A stretch of 64,000 nt of DNA from an uncultured Bacteroides sp. (GCA_900755095.1 CAAEFE010000125.1:1-64000); one strand, 5' to 3'. Shown: positions 46,391 through 56,078, counted from the first letter of the stretch. Notes: generated from the sequence alone by a model not told the origin. Made by a program: numbers and translations.

Positions 46391-48277
46391 TTACTCAACA
46401 AGCATAGAACGACACGGCAGTTCGATTACAAAAGTAGTACCGATCCCCAGTTGGGAATCAACTAATACCCGCCCGTTCATCTTCTCAACGATTAGTTTGC
46501 AGATAGATAAACCCAAACCGGCCCCTTGAGCAAAGGAGTCCAACTTCTCAAACCTTTCGAATATCTTTTCAAGCATATTCTGCGGGATGCCCCGACCGGT
46601 ATCTTTAACACCGATTCTGACAGATTGGTGGTCTACCTCATAGAAGACTTCCACATGTCCGGTGGCAGTGTTCTTTAAGGCATTCGAAAGAAAATTACTC
46701 AAGATCTGTTTGATACGCAGGCTATCCAGTTCTACCAGAGAATCATGTGCCGGATAGTTAGTCAGAAGTTCAACGCCGGATGGTACTTGATGAACATACT
46801 CCGCTACACTCTCGTCAAGAAGCTCGGTAAGGTTAACCCAGTCCGGACGCAATTCCAGATAACCGGATTCTATTTTAGAAAGATCAATTACATCATTAAT
46901 CAGATTTAATAATAGTTTGTTGTTATGTCCAATCAGAGAATTATATAGTTCCTTTTCCGCTGCACTTTCCGTACTAGTCAACAGGCTTGAAAAGCCGACA
47001 ATAGCATTTAAAGGAGTACGGATTTCGTGACTCATATTAGCCAGGAAAGCAGACTTTAACCGGTCGGACGCTTCAGCTTTATCACGTGCCTTGACAAGCA
47101 TTTCTTCTGTCCTTTTCAGTTCTGTGATATCATAATTGATGCTGATAATCTCGATAATCCGGTCCTGCGGGGCATATTTCTTTACTAACAGATTGACATG
47201 CGTCCATGTGTATGTACCATCCTCCCTAAGGACACGCATCTCTTTGCTAAGTTTGGTAGTAAGTCCCTTTCGTGCGTCGTCCAAAAACCGAATCAACAAG
47301 GTACGGTCATCAGGGTGGAAATGCCGGTATGTGCCAAAGATGTCGGACAACGGAGCTTCATCCGCTTCACCCACATTTCTGTACCAGCTTTTTTGGGCAT
47401 AGCCGTGTCCACTCAAAATATTGAAATGAGCATAACCGACCTTGGCATAATCACCGACCAATTCAAAAAACTCCTCAAACTCCTGAATCTTATTATAGGC
47501 TACCGTTGTTTCTGTCTTATCCGCATTAATCAATAGATAGTTTATTGGCTGATGCTCACTATTATATAATGTAGTCACTTTAGTCATCAGATCAATCGTA
47601 CCCTGTTTTTGGGTATTCTGATAATACGATCCGACCTTCGAGAAGTCATAACGGAAAGTAAAGTCGGCGTCTTCATTTTTCTTCAGCCGTTCTTTCATTT
47701 CTTTCGGAAAAATAGGATTATCAAAAATATTGATACCCAATACATCTTCTTTCTTCTCTATATGAAACATCTCCAATTCCTTATCATTCAGATCCACCAA
47801 TACCCCATCCATATCGTATAATTCGATACCAATAGGCAAATACTTGAAAATGTTAGATAAGAGACGCTCACTGTATTGCAAAGCTTGGTAAGCAGATGCC
47901 ATATCAGGACCATCTTGCACTTCGGATATACCATAAATGATTTCGTTTCCGTCTTCATCCGTTTCTTGAAAGCATACCTTGCTACGTACCCAAACAGCTC
48001 CTTTCACCGTATCAAGCAAATACACCACCTCCGGCCGTTGATACACACCATAAGAATGAACTGTTGTAGAAAGTTGTTCCTCTTTCTGAATACGTTTATT
48101 GAAATCTTCAAAACTAATAACTCCGGTCTGATCCAGACCTAATAACTCTACTATAAAGTCAGAACATTCATAATTCGCAGTTGATAAATTGGCTTTCCAC
48201 CATCCCATATTAGCGTTAGCCATCAACTGCGAGAAAAAGGTAAAATCTTGTAGTCTATTCATAACGCTATTTATCAT
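46391..48277 (-). CDS. PAS-domain sensor histidine kinase
   Basis: A 628-residue soluble kinase with about three PAS-type domains in the first 390 residues, a HisKA with phospho-acceptor H417 in MSHEIRTP, and a HATPase with ILSNFLSNALKNT, DTGRGIP and GAGLGLSI. It has no receiver domain and no membrane helix. The ORF extends to a TTG at 48298 that is part of the promoter -7 box (TATTTTTG at 48298-48305), so the ATG at 48277 (or 48262) is the real start. It is orphaned: no response regulator lies nearby. Confidence 0.9.
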   Translation of the reverse strand: MINSVMNRLQDFTFFSQLMANANMGWWKANLSTANYECSDFIVELLGLDQTGVISFEDFNKRIQKEEQLSTTVHSYGVYQRPEVVYLLDTVKGAVWVRSKVCFQETDEDGNEIIYGISEVQDGPDMASAYQALQYSERLLSNIFKYLPIGIELYDMDGVLVDLNDKELEMFHIEKKEDVLGINIFDNPIFPKEMKERLKKNEDADFTFRYDFSKVGSYYQNTQKQGTIDLMTKVTTLYNSEHQPINYLLINADKTETTVAYNKIQEFEEFFELVGDYAKVGYAHFNILSGHGYAQKSWYRNVGEADEAPLSDIFGTYRHFHPDDRTLLIRFLDDARKGLTTKLSKEMRVLREDGTYTWTHVNLLVKKYAPQDRIIEIISINYDITELKRTEEMLVKARDKAEASDRLKSAFLANMSHEIRTPLNAIVGFSSLLTSTESAAEKELYNSLIGHNNKLLLNLINDVIDLSKIESGYLELRPDWVNLTELLDESVAEYVHQVPSGVELLTNYPAHDSLVELDSLRIKQILSNFLSNALKNTATGHVEVFYEVDHQSVRIGVKDTGRGIPQNMLEKIFERFEKLDSFAQGAGLGLSICKLIVEKMNGRVLVDSQLGIGTTFVIELPCRSMLVE

Positions 48278-48297
48278 TTTATTATTTTTCGGGCGCA

Positions 48298-48305
48298 AAA
48301 ATACA
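48298..48305 (-). promoter_or_regulatory. -7 promoter element of the PAS kinase gene
   Basis: TATTTTTG on the minus strand matches TAnnTTTG and fixes the start codon downstream at 48277 or 48262. Confidence 0.55.
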
Positions 48306-48454
48306 GATTGGTAACAAATCTAACTTTCAGAAAGACACTTTTTTAGCATATTATAAGAAGATTATTTGTGATTAAACTAAAAAATTTCCGGTTAAAACTT
48401 TCTCTAAAAGAGATTATTTCAACCGGAAATTTTACAATCGTCAAGTTCCTTATT

Positions 48455-49840
48455 TTACTTTTTCAAGGACTGATAAACAGCTTTTGCCATCACTTTAGCC
48501 CCTTCTTCATTCGGATGGATCTTATCCGGAAACAATTGGGGCATTCCGTCCATTGCTGCGTGAAGATCGATGACAGACAAGTTATTTTTCTTGGCAACCT
48601 TCTTTATCATCGGAATGATTTGTTTAGAGATGATATCATCGTTGATATTATCACCGGTCTGATAGGCTTTAGAAGGATAACAAAGATAAATCTTCGGTTG
48701 AGCTGGCAACGCTTTGAAAGCATCGACCATTGTTTGCAGATCTTTCGTGAAGTCGGCCTTATATTTCCAGTTGAATGATTTACTGTCATTCGTACCCAAC
48801 TTGATAACAACGATATTAGGATTGAAAGCCAGCGCATCCTGATAAGCCTTTTCATTCATATAAGGATGATCGCCCTTGTTCAGCAGAGTGCGGGCACTGA
48901 CTCCGAAGTTCTTTACCCAATAAGCCTCTCCCAACATACGGCTCAACACGGCCGGATAACTGTCACGATCACGATTCTTGATACGTGCTCCATACGTAAT
49001 ACTATTTCCAATGCAAGCTACACGGATAGCATCTTTATGAGGTACTTTGAAACTACGGAGCCAAGACGTCAGTTCGTCCAACATTTCATTCTTATAGAGG
49101 AAACCCTCGCGAATTCCCCATCCATGTCCACCGGAAGGATAAATATGAAGCACTGAAGGAACATTGTTCTTGTTCAGCGCCAAATAATAATTAACTCCGT
49201 TAGCAGGCGGAACGACTTTATCATCATCACTATATACGATAAAAGCACGTGGTGTATCTTTCGTCACTTGCTTTTCATTAGAATATTCAAGTTCCAATTC
49301 AGCAGAAGCATCTTTTCCCAAAAGGTTGTCGTGAGAACCCCTATGGGTATAAGATTTATCCATCGTAATCACAGGATAGAAAAGAATCTGAAAGTTTGGA
49401 CGAAGTTCGGGCTTGGCATGAGTGGCAATGGTAGAAGCCAGATGTCCACCGGCAGAAGAGCCCATGATACCAATGTCATTCGGGTTCAAATTCCAGACAT
49501 CGGCACTGTCACGCACCAATTTCATTGCTGCTTCAGCATCCGAAATGGGTAATGTACGATCACCGTTCGGCATCCGGTATTTTAGCACAATCAATGCAAT
49601 ACCTTGTTTATTGAAATAGGGCGCCCAATCACAGCCTTCGTGTTCGAATGCCAAATGTGAATATCCACCTCCCGGACACGCAACCACAGCACGCCCTGTA
49701 GCCAGTTCCGGCGCAGGAAGAAATACGCGAAGTGAAGGTTGTTCAATATCAAAAGGTTTCGGAGCATTTTGCGCTACCACTCGTGAACCAGCAAAAAAGA
49801 GAAGCAGCAAGATAAAAATAGTAGAAAATTTCTGTTTCAT
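48455..49840 (-). CDS. Secreted two-domain esterase: alpha/beta-hydrolase plus SGNH/GDSL lipase
   Basis: A 461-residue exported protein (signal peptide 1-23). Residues about 30-270 form an alpha/beta-hydrolase of the acetyl-esterase type with GCxSxG-like IGIMGSSAGGHLAS (nucleophile Ser), YSDDDKVVP (Asp) and PSGGHGWG (His). Residues about 275-461 form an SGNH hydrolase: CIGNSITYG (Ser in block I), VIKLGTNDSK (block III) and DKIHPNEEG (Asp-x-x-His in block V). Both active sites look intact. Such fusions deacetylate plant polysaccharides such as xylan (family knowledge). No other glycan-degrading gene is adjacent. Confidence 0.9.
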   Translation of the reverse strand: MKQKFSTIFILLLLFFAGSRVVAQNAPKPFDIEQPSLRVFLPAPELATGRAVVACPGGGYSHLAFEHEGCDWAPYFNKQGIALIVLKYRMPNGDRTLPISDAEAAMKLVRDSADVWNLNPNDIGIMGSSAGGHLASTIATHAKPELRPNFQILFYPVITMDKSYTHRGSHDNLLGKDASAELELEYSNEKQVTKDTPRAFIVYSDDDKVVPPANGVNYYLALNKNNVPSVLHIYPSGGHGWGIREGFLYKNEMLDELTSWLRSFKVPHKDAIRVACIGNSITYGARIKNRDRDSYPAVLSRMLGEAYWVKNFGVSARTLLNKGDHPYMNEKAYQDALAFNPNIVVIKLGTNDSKSFNWKYKADFTKDLQTMVDAFKALPAQPKIYLCYPSKAYQTGDNINDDIISKQIIPMIKKVAKKNNLSVIDLHAAMDGMPQLFPDKIHPNEEGAKVMAKAVYQSLKK

Positions 49841-49897
49841 AGTATCTATGTACTTTGATTAATGAATAATTAGATGCGCGAAGATAGTAATTTTGCG

Positions 49898-49905
49898 TAT
49901 CTTTG
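49898..49905 (+). promoter_or_regulatory. -7 promoter element of the MATE transporter gene
   Basis: TATCTTTG, exact TAnnTTTG, 26 bases before the ATG at 49932. A second match, TAATTTTG, lies ten bases upstream (49888-49895). Confidence 0.58.
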
Positions 49906-49931
49906 CAGCCCATTTTGATTAGAAAAATTAT

Positions 49932-51284
49932 ATGCAAGGAATAAAGAATCTGACACAAGGCCCTATCAATCGTCAACTGTTTAATCTGGCAATGCCGATC
50001 ATGGCAACGTCGTTTATCCAAATGGCATATAGCCTCACAGATATGGCGTGGGTAGGACGACTGGGAAGTGAAGCCGTAGCCGCCATCGGTTCTGTCGGAA
50101 TCCTGACCTGGATGTCCGGTTCTATCTCCTTATTAAATAAGGTGGGATCTGAAGTGAGTGTCGGACAATCCATCGGTGCGCAAAGCCAGGAAGATGCCCG
50201 CAGTTTCGCATCTCACAACATCACGATTGCTTTGATTATTTCCATCTGTTGGGGCACACTCCTTTTTATATTTGCAGAACCTATCATACGCATCTATGAA
50301 CTCGAGGATCATATTACGGCCAATGCCATCCAATACCTGCGGATTGTTTCTACCGGATTACCTTTCGTTTTCCTCTCCGCCGCCTTCACCGGAATTTATA
50401 ATGCGGCAGGGCGCAGTAAAGTCCCGTTCTTTATCAGCGGCACAGGATTGATACTGAATATCATCCTGGACCCGCTCTTTATATTCGGTTTCGGGCTGGG
50501 AACCAACGGTGCGGCATACGCTACCTGGATTGCGGAAGCAAGTGTTTTCCTGATTTTCGTCTATCAGTTGCGTTGCCGGGATGCTCTGCTTGGCGGTTTC
50601 CCTTTCTTCACGCGTCTAAAGAAAAAATATACACGGAGAATCTTTAAACTGGGATTGCCCGTGGCTACTTTGAATACGCTATTTGCTTTCGTCAATATGT
50701 TCCTTTGCCGCACCGCCTCGGAACAGGGAGGGCACATCGGACTGATGACTTTCACCACCGGAGGGCAAATTGAAGCAATCACCTGGAATACCTCACAGGG
50801 ATTTTCCACTGCACTAAGTGCCTTCATCGCCCAAAACTACGCCGCCGGACGAGTGGAACGGGTACTTAGAGCCTGGTATACGACTTTATGGATGACGGGA
50901 ATCTTCGGAACATTCTGTACATTGCTATTCGTTTTCTTCGGGAATGAAGTTTTTGCCATATTCGTCCCCGAACAGGCGGCCTACGAAGCCGGAGGTGTGT
51001 TCCTCCGTATCGACGGATATTCGCAACTTTTTATGATGCTCGAAATCACCATGCAGGGAGTATTCTACGGCATCGGACGCACCATCCCTCCTGCCATTAT
51101 CAGCATCAGTTGCAACTATATGCGTATTCCGCTTGCCATCCTGTTTGTACGGATGGGCATGGGAGTGGAAGGAATCTGGTGGGCAGTCTGCGTCACCACG
51201 GTTGCCAAAGGGTTAATTCTTTTGAGTTGGTTCATTATTATTAAAAAGAAGTGTTTGAGTGTTCCTTCAACGATAAAAGGATAA
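49932..51284 (+). CDS. MATE family efflux transporter
   Basis: A 450-residue inner-membrane protein with twelve hydrophobic helices in two halves (about 15-220 and 240-440). The N-terminal LAMPIMATSFIQMAYSLTDM and GRLGSEAVAAIGSV blocks are typical of DinF/NorM-type MATE proteins. It would export drugs or cationic compounds by Na+ or H+ antiport (family knowledge). Substrate unknown. A promoter lies just upstream; no regulator is adjacent. Confidence 0.93.
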   Translation: MQGIKNLTQGPINRQLFNLAMPIMATSFIQMAYSLTDMAWVGRLGSEAVAAIGSVGILTWMSGSISLLNKVGSEVSVGQSIGAQSQEDARSFASHNITIALIISICWGTLLFIFAEPIIRIYELEDHITANAIQYLRIVSTGLPFVFLSAAFTGIYNAAGRSKVPFFISGTGLILNIILDPLFIFGFGLGTNGAAYATWIAEASVFLIFVYQLRCRDALLGGFPFFTRLKKKYTRRIFKLGLPVATLNTLFAFVNMFLCRTASEQGGHIGLMTFTTGGQIEAITWNTSQGFSTALSAFIAQNYAAGRVERVLRAWYTTLWMTGIFGTFCTLLFVFFGNEVFAIFVPEQAAYEAGGVFLRIDGYSQLFMMLEITMQGVFYGIGRTIPPAIISISCNYMRIPLAILFVRMGMGVEGIWWAVCVTTVAKGLILLSWFIIIKKKCLSVPSTIKG

Positions 51285-51366
51285 TTATCATTTCCCTTTA
51301 TTAACAAACAAAGGGGCTCTTCCGAGTTATTTTAACTTAAAAAGTACACGCTTGCCAAATAATATG

Positions 51367-51374
51367 TATCTTTG
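51367..51374 (+). promoter_or_regulatory. -7 promoter element of the OmpA lipoprotein gene
   Basis: TATCTTTG, exact TAnnTTTG, about 72 bases before the ATG at 51447. The upstream in-frame start at 51396 would also be transcribed but gives no signal peptide. Confidence 0.58.
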
Positions 51375-51446
51375 CATTGTTATTAATAATGCGAAGTGAT
51401 TCGTATAAAAACATTTTTTATAAACCAATTAAAAAACATCAACATT

Positions 51447-52163
51447 ATGAACAAGATGAAATTTATGGTTCTCTTCATGAGTATTGCCATGATATTTGGT
51501 AGCTGTGGAAGTATGAACAACACTGGTAAAGGTGCTGCTATCGGTGGTGGTTCGGGTGCTGCACTAGGTGCGATCCTGGGAGGTGTTATCGGTAAAGGTA
51601 AAGGTGCTGCTATCGGTGCTGCTATTGGTACGGCAGTAGGTGCAGGTACAGGTGCTCTTATCGGTAAGAAGATGGACAAAGCAGCAGCAGAAGCAAAACA
51701 AATTGAAGGCGCACAAGTAGAACAGATAACAGACAACAACGGATTGCAAGCCGTGAAAGTAACATTCGACTCGGGTATTCTTTTCACTACCGGTAATGCA
51801 AATCTAAGTGCTGCTGCTAAATCTGCTTTAAGCAAGTTTGCCAACAATGTGCTCAACCAGAACCGGGATATGGACGTGTCTATCTACGGATATACCGACA
51901 ACCAGGGCTGGAAGAACAGTACTGCTGCACAAAGCCAGCAAAAGAACCTGAACTTATCACAAGAACGTGCGCAAAGTGTGTCCAGTTACTTGTTGAGTTG
52001 CGGTGTTTCCACCAATCAGATCAAGAGTGTACTGGGAATGGGTGAAAGCGATCCCGTTGCAAGCAATGACACTGCTGCCGGTCGCGAACAAAACCGTCGT
52101 GTAGAAGTATACATGTACGCAAGTGAGCAAATGATTAAAGATGCACAAGCAGCCGCTAATTAA
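51447..52163 (+). CDS. OmpA-family lipoprotein with glycine-zipper segment
   Basis: A 238-residue lipoprotein. The start at 51447 gives a good signal peptide with lipobox FGSC (Cys at about 18). Next comes a glycine-zipper domain ([20 protein letters not shown] and repeats, about 28-72). The C-terminal OmpA domain (about 100-235) binds peptidoglycan, with [19 protein letters not shown] and [12 protein letters not shown] as hallmarks. It should tie the outer membrane to the cell wall. The end of the gene overlaps the start of mtgA by 23 bases in another frame. Confidence 0.92.
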   Translation: MNKMKFMVLFMSIAMIFGSCGSMNNTGKGAAIGGGSGAALGAILGGVIGKGKGAAIGAAIGTAVGAGTGALIGKKMDKAAAEAKQIEGAQVEQITDNNGLQAVKVTFDSGILFTTGNANLSAAAKSALSKFANNVLNQNRDMDVSIYGYTDNQGWKNSTAAQSQQKNLNLSQERAQSVSSYLLSCGVSTNQIKSVLGMGESDPVASNDTAAGREQNRRVEVYMYASEQMIKDAQAAAN

Positions 52164-52884
52164 AAAATTACTGCGCTATACGCGCAACCTGCTGATTTTC
52201 TTCTTTGCATCAACACTACTGGCAGTGATTATTTATCGTTTCATGCCGGTTTATGTAACTCCGTTGATGGTTATCCGAAGCGTTCAGCAAGTTTTTTCAG
52301 GAGATAAACCCACGTGGAAGCACACGTGGGTTTCTTTTGATAAGATATCTCCCAACCTGCCGATGGCGGTCATAGCCTCCGAAGACAACCGTTTTGCCGA
52401 ACACAACGGGTTCGACCTCGTAGAAATCAAGAAAGCGATGAAAGAAAACGAAACACGCAAACGGAAACGGGGAGCAAGCACCATCAGTCAGCAGACAGCC
52501 AAGAATGTGTTCTTATGGCCGCAATCGTCGTGGGTACGCAAAGGGCTCGAAGTCTACTTTACGTTTCTCATCGAACTCTTCTGGTCGAAAGAGCGAATCA
52601 TGGAAGTCTATCTCAACTCTATAGAAATGGGAAATGGCATCTACGGCGCACAAGCAACCGCAAAAAATAAGTTCGGAACAACAGCCGACAAGCTGACCCG
52701 GGGGCAATGCGCGCTCATCGCCGCCACCCTACCCAACCCGATACGATTTAACTCGGCGAAACCTTCGTCATACATACTAAAACGACAAAGTCAGATATTA
52801 CGGCTGATGAATCTAGTTCCTAAATTCCCACCGGAAGAGAAGGCCGTTGAAAAGAAAAAAAGCAAAAAAAAGAAAAGCAAATAA
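52141..52884 (+). CDS. mtgA: Monofunctional peptidoglycan transglycosylase
   Basis: A 247-residue GT51 enzyme with one N-terminal membrane helix (about 16-36). The motif [13 protein letters not shown] carries the catalytic Glu, followed by [34 protein letters not shown] and the catalytic-type late Glu region. It polymerises lipid II glycan chains without a transpeptidase domain. The start codon ATG at 52141 lies inside the OmpA gene, so the two are probably coupled. The C-terminus is a Lys-rich tail. Confidence 0.93.
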   Translation: MHKQPLIKKLLRYTRNLLIFFFASTLLAVIIYRFMPVYVTPLMVIRSVQQVFSGDKPTWKHTWVSFDKISPNLPMAVIASEDNRFAEHNGFDLVEIKKAMKENETRKRKRGASTISQQTAKNVFLWPQSSWVRKGLEVYFTFLIELFWSKERIMEVYLNSIEMGNGIYGAQATAKNKFGTTADKLTRGQCALIAATLPNPIRFNSAKPSSYILKRQSQILRLMNLVPKFPPEEKAVEKKKSKKKKSK

Positions 52885-52894
52885 CAAGAAAGAA

Positions 52895-53057
52895 TTTATA
52901 ACCTAGTTTAATTTACGATTAGACGATTTACAATGTACGATTGAAATAACTATTGGAATCATAAGTACTTATCTTTGCATGAGTATTCCCTCATTCACAA
53001 TTCAAACTTCAATCGTACATCGTAAATCATCTAATCGTAAATAAAATAGGTTATAAA
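52895..53057. repeat. Long inverted repeat flanking a promoter-like element
   Basis: A 51-base arm at 52895-52945 and a 50-base arm at 53008-53057 are inverted copies with three substitutions and one one-base gap. They enclose 62 bases. The arms contain TTTACGATTAGA and ATGTACGATTGAA. The spacer holds TATCTTTG (52970-52977), an exact -7 match on the plus strand. It lies between convergent genes. No transposase or open frame is present. Confidence 0.85.
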
Positions 53058-53096
53058 AAAGGAAGGAGCAAAGAGAATCTATCTCTTTGCTCCTTC
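53055..53096 (-). terminator. Rho-independent terminator of the sigma-factor gene
   Basis: On the minus strand a perfect 15-base stem GAAGGAGCAAAGAGA (53082-53096 with 53062-53076), a five-base loop, then CCTTTTTT at 53055-53062. It abuts the right arm of the long inverted repeat. Confidence 0.87.
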
Positions 53097-53130
53097 TGCT
53101 AATAAGCTTGTTTGTATGCGTTATCCTCAT

Positions 53131-53634
53131 TTATACAAAATCTTTCAATTCCTGTTGTAAACGTTGACGTGTGAAGAATATGCGGCTCTTCACTGTGCCT
53201 AATGGTAATCCTAATTTCTCTGCGATTTCGCGGTATTTAAAACCAGATACGTGCATAGAGAAAGGAATCTTATACTCCCGGGGGAGTGCATTGACGATGC
53301 GGTGCATTTCTTTCAGGTCGTAAGCACCTTCCGTACTTTCAAATCCTGAATCTTGTGGCAGATTTAAGTGATAATAATTATCGGTTGTGTCAACAAAAGT
53401 TTGATCGCGTACTATTTTACGGTAGTTATTTATAAAGATGTTGCGCATGATAGTGTACATCCATCCTTTGAAATTTGTGTCCGGAACATATTTCTCCTCA
53501 TTGTCTAATGCTTTTAAAGATGTTTCCTGCAATAAATCATTTGCTTCTTCACGGTTGGCCGTTAATTTATAAGCAAAACGAAGCAACTCTTCCTGTACTC
53601 CAATTAAATCTTTTCTGAAACTTAAACTTTTCAT
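53131..53634 (-). CDS. ECF-type RNA polymerase sigma factor
   Basis: A 167-residue sigma-70 family protein with region 2 (about 12-80, including EEANDLLQETSLKAL and FKGWMYTIMRNIFINNYRK) and region 4 (about 110-165, with YREIAEKLGLPLGTVKSRI as helix-turn-helix). Region 3 is absent, as in ECF factors. No anti-sigma gene is adjacent, so control may be transcriptional or by a distant partner. It is divergent from lemA, with 240 bases between. Confidence 0.92.
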   Translation of the reverse strand: MKSLSFRKDLIGVQEELLRFAYKLTANREEANDLLQETSLKALDNEEKYVPDTNFKGWMYTIMRNIFINNYRKIVRDQTFVDTTDNYYHLNLPQDSGFESTEGAYDLKEMHRIVNALPREYKIPFSMHVSGFKYREIAEKLGLPLGTVKSRIFFTRQRLQQELKDFV

Positions 53635-53813
53635 ACTTTAATGGTTTTATGGTTAATATTTCGTTTTTCTCGATGTTTGCAAGTTTAAAGGTATTTTGCT
53701 TATCAAGCAGGGGAAAATTTGTCATTTCTTGGGGGTTAATTCTATCAAATGACAGATTTTAGGTGCTTTCTGATAGTTTTTAGGTGGTATTTGCGAAATT
53801 TACCCCCTACTAC

Positions 53814-53844
53814 TTGGTTAAAAGAACCAAATAGATTACTTTTG
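53814..53844 (+). promoter_or_regulatory. Promoter of lemA-M48 with a dyad over the -33 box
   Basis: TTG (53814-53816), 20 bases, then TACTTTTG (53837-53844). The -33 region is part of the inverted repeat TTGGTT-AAAAG-AACCAA (53814-53830), a candidate operator. Confidence 0.65.
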
Positions 53845-53874
53845 ATTTTATATTATTAAATAAAACAAAAAGCT

Positions 53875-54435
53875 ATGACCATACTTATTATTGTAGGGAT
53901 TATTGTATTGCTGGGCATCATTTTTGCTTCCATGTACAACTCATTAGTGAAATTGAGAAACAATCGTGAAAACGCGTTTGCCGACATCGATGTACAGTTG
54001 AAACAACGCCATGATCTCATTCCCCAACTGGTAGACACCGTGAAAGGATATGCCGCACATGAAAAGGAAACGCTCGATCGAGTGATTCAGGCACGTAACG
54101 GTGCAGTTGGCGCAAAAACGATTGATGATAAGATAGCTGCCGAAAACCAGTTAAGCTCTGCTCTTGCTGGATTGAAGATTACTCTCGAGGCTTATCCCGA
54201 TCTGAAAGCTAATCAGAATTTCCTGCAATTACAGGAAGAAATTTCTGACGTAGAGAATAAACTGGCTGCTGTTCGCCGCTACTTCAACTCGGCCACTAAA
54301 GAATACAATAACGCCGTGCAGACATTCCCGTCGAATATCGTAGCAGGAATGACCGGATTCCAAAGAGAGATAATGTTCGACTTGGGGAAAAACGAACGTG
54401 CGAATTTGGAGCAGGCACCCAAAATTAGTTTCTAA
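53875..54435 (+). CDS. LemA family protein
   Basis: A 186-residue protein with one N-terminal membrane helix (about 3-22) and a helical bundle. The conserved block YNSLVKLRNNRENAFADIDV and KQRHDLIPQLVDTVKGYA is typical of LemA. Its function is not firmly known. LemA genes are often next to HtpX-like proteases, as here, which suggests a role in membrane stress. Promoter just upstream. Confidence 0.92.
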   Translation: MTILIIVGIIVLLGIIFASMYNSLVKLRNNRENAFADIDVQLKQRHDLIPQLVDTVKGYAAHEKETLDRVIQARNGAVGAKTIDDKIAAENQLSSALAGLKITLEAYPDLKANQNFLQLQEEISDVENKLAAVRRYFNSATKEYNNAVQTFPSNIVAGMTGFQREIMFDLGKNERANLEQAPKISF

Positions 54436-54480
54436 AACCTTTATATACACCGTCCATCCAATTACAAAAGTCGAACACGC

Positions 54481-55443
54481 ATGCAATACGTCGGAATCCA
54501 AACACAGCAGAGCCGGAATAATCTGCGCTCTGCGTTTCTACTATTCCTGTTTCCCTGTCTCGTGGCAGCACTCCTCTATTTGGCCTGCTACCTGCTGACT
54601 TTTATGGGATATAAAGAGGATATGGAAGTCGAAATGATGCCAATAGTCAATCATTTCTTCTTCTCTTCGTTACCATATACCATGGGGATTGTATTAATCT
54701 GGTTTCTGATTGCCTATTGGGCTAACACAAGCATTATCAATTCCGCCACCGGCTCCAAGCCGCTGAACCGTCAGGAGAATAAACGAGTTTATAATCTGGT
54801 GGAAAACCTCTGTATGTCTCAAGGCATGAAAATGCCGAAAATCAATATCATCTATGACAGTTCCCTGAATGCATTTGCCAGCGGTATCAACGAACGCACA
54901 TACACCGTTACTCTCTCGGAGGGCATCATCCGGAAACTAAATGATGAGGAACTGGAAGCAGTCATCGCGCACGAGCTAAGTCACATCCGCAACCGCGATG
55001 TACGCCTGCTGATTATTTCCATTGTTTTTGTCGGTATCTTCTCCATGTTGACAGAAATCACGTTTTATGCCATTACACACATACGCGTGCGTAGTAATAG
55101 TAAAGGTAGCGGCGGTGTGGTTCTTTTTATTCTTATTGCTTTAGTGATAGCCGCCATCGGTTATCTTTTTGCAAGCCTGATGCGTTTTGCCATCTCACGC
55201 AAACGCGAATATATGGCAGATGCAGGTTCGGCAGAAATGACGAAGAATCCGTTGGCACTGGCCAACGCTCTCCGCAAAATATCAGCAGATCCCGCTATCG
55301 AAGCAGTAGAAAGGAAAGACGTGGCACAATTATTTATTCAGAACCCCCAAAAGGCATCTAAAAGTATATTCAGCGGACTTAGCGGATTGTTTGCCACTCA
55401 TCCTCCCATCGAAAAACGAATCGAAATACTGGAACAGTTCTAA
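54481..55443 (+). CDS. M48 family membrane metalloprotease (HtpX-like)
   Basis: A 320-residue inner-membrane protease. There are two N-terminal helices (about 18-40 and 60-80), then the zinc site HELSH (H164, E165, H168) and two more helices (about 178-195 and 210-232), with the third ligand Glu in REYMADAGSAEM. It cuts damaged membrane proteins (family knowledge). It is in an operon with lemA after 45 bases. Confidence 0.92.
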   Translation: MQYVGIQTQQSRNNLRSAFLLFLFPCLVAALLYLACYLLTFMGYKEDMEVEMMPIVNHFFFSSLPYTMGIVLIWFLIAYWANTSIINSATGSKPLNRQENKRVYNLVENLCMSQGMKMPKINIIYDSSLNAFASGINERTYTVTLSEGIIRKLNDEELEAVIAHELSHIRNRDVRLLIISIVFVGIFSMLTEITFYAITHIRVRSNSKGSGGVVLFILIALVIAAIGYLFASLMRFAISRKREYMADAGSAEMTKNPLALANALRKISADPAIEAVERKDVAQLFIQNPQKASKSIFSGLSGLFATHPPIEKRIEILEQF

Positions 55444-55521
55444 ATCGGGCTAAACTCATAAATAACAGGGGGTTCTGTTTAATTTTCATTAAAAGAAACA
55501 GAAGTATCCCTGTCTTTTTAG

Positions 55522-55529
55522 TATATTTG
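55522..55529 (+). promoter_or_regulatory. -7 promoter element of the DUF4251 gene
   Basis: TATATTTG, exact TAnnTTTG, 28 bases before the first ATG at 55558. Confidence 0.55.
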
Positions 55530-55557
55530 ATTGTTATACATATATACATCAACCTAA

Positions 55558-56070
55558 ATGCAAACTGATATGAGAACGAAGAAGCAAATCTTTATGCTGT
55601 TACTAGCCTTGCTAGTGGGCATCCCTACCCTTTCGGCTCAACAAAGTAAAAAGGAAAAGAAGGAACAGAAGAAAGAAGCAGTAATGAAACTAATTGAATC
55701 TGAAAATTACAAGATAGATGTCAACACTGCCATGCCGATGCGCGGACGCTCCATCCCTTTGACATCTTCCTACTCACTGACAATCAGAAATGATTCGGTT
55801 ATTTCTTACTTGCCTTATTATGGACGGGCTTATAGCATTCCGTATGGCGGAGGTGACGGACTTAACTTCAAAGCCATCCTCAAAGAATATAATGTGGAAA
55901 TGGATAAAAAAGGGAATGCCGTTATCAAGTTCGTCGCACGTAATCCTGAAGACAGATATGAATTCAGAGCCAAAGTATTTCCCAATGGTTCGGCAAGTAT
56001 CGATGTCAATATGCAAAACCGTCAGTCCATTAGTTTTCAAGGAGAACTGGATATAAAGGAGGAAAAATAA
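55558..56070 (+). CDS. DUF4251 family exported protein
   Basis: A 170-residue secreted protein. Residues 5-27 (MRTKKQIFMLLLALLVG) form the signal peptide, so the ATG at 55570 is as likely as 55558. A Lys/Glu-rich linker (about 28-45) is followed by a beta-rich domain typical of DUF4251 (Bacteroidota periplasmic or outer-membrane proteins of unknown role). It follows the M48 gene but has its own promoter, and it ends nine bases from the convergent TRIC gene. Confidence 0.82.
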   Translation: MQTDMRTKKQIFMLLLALLVGIPTLSAQQSKKEKKEQKKEAVMKLIESENYKIDVNTAMPMRGRSIPLTSSYSLTIRNDSVISYLPYYGRAYSIPYGGGDGLNFKAILKEYNVEMDKKGNAVIKFVARNPEDRYEFRAKVFPNGSASIDVNMQNRQSISFQGELDIKEEK

Positions 56071-56078
56071 TGCCGTCC

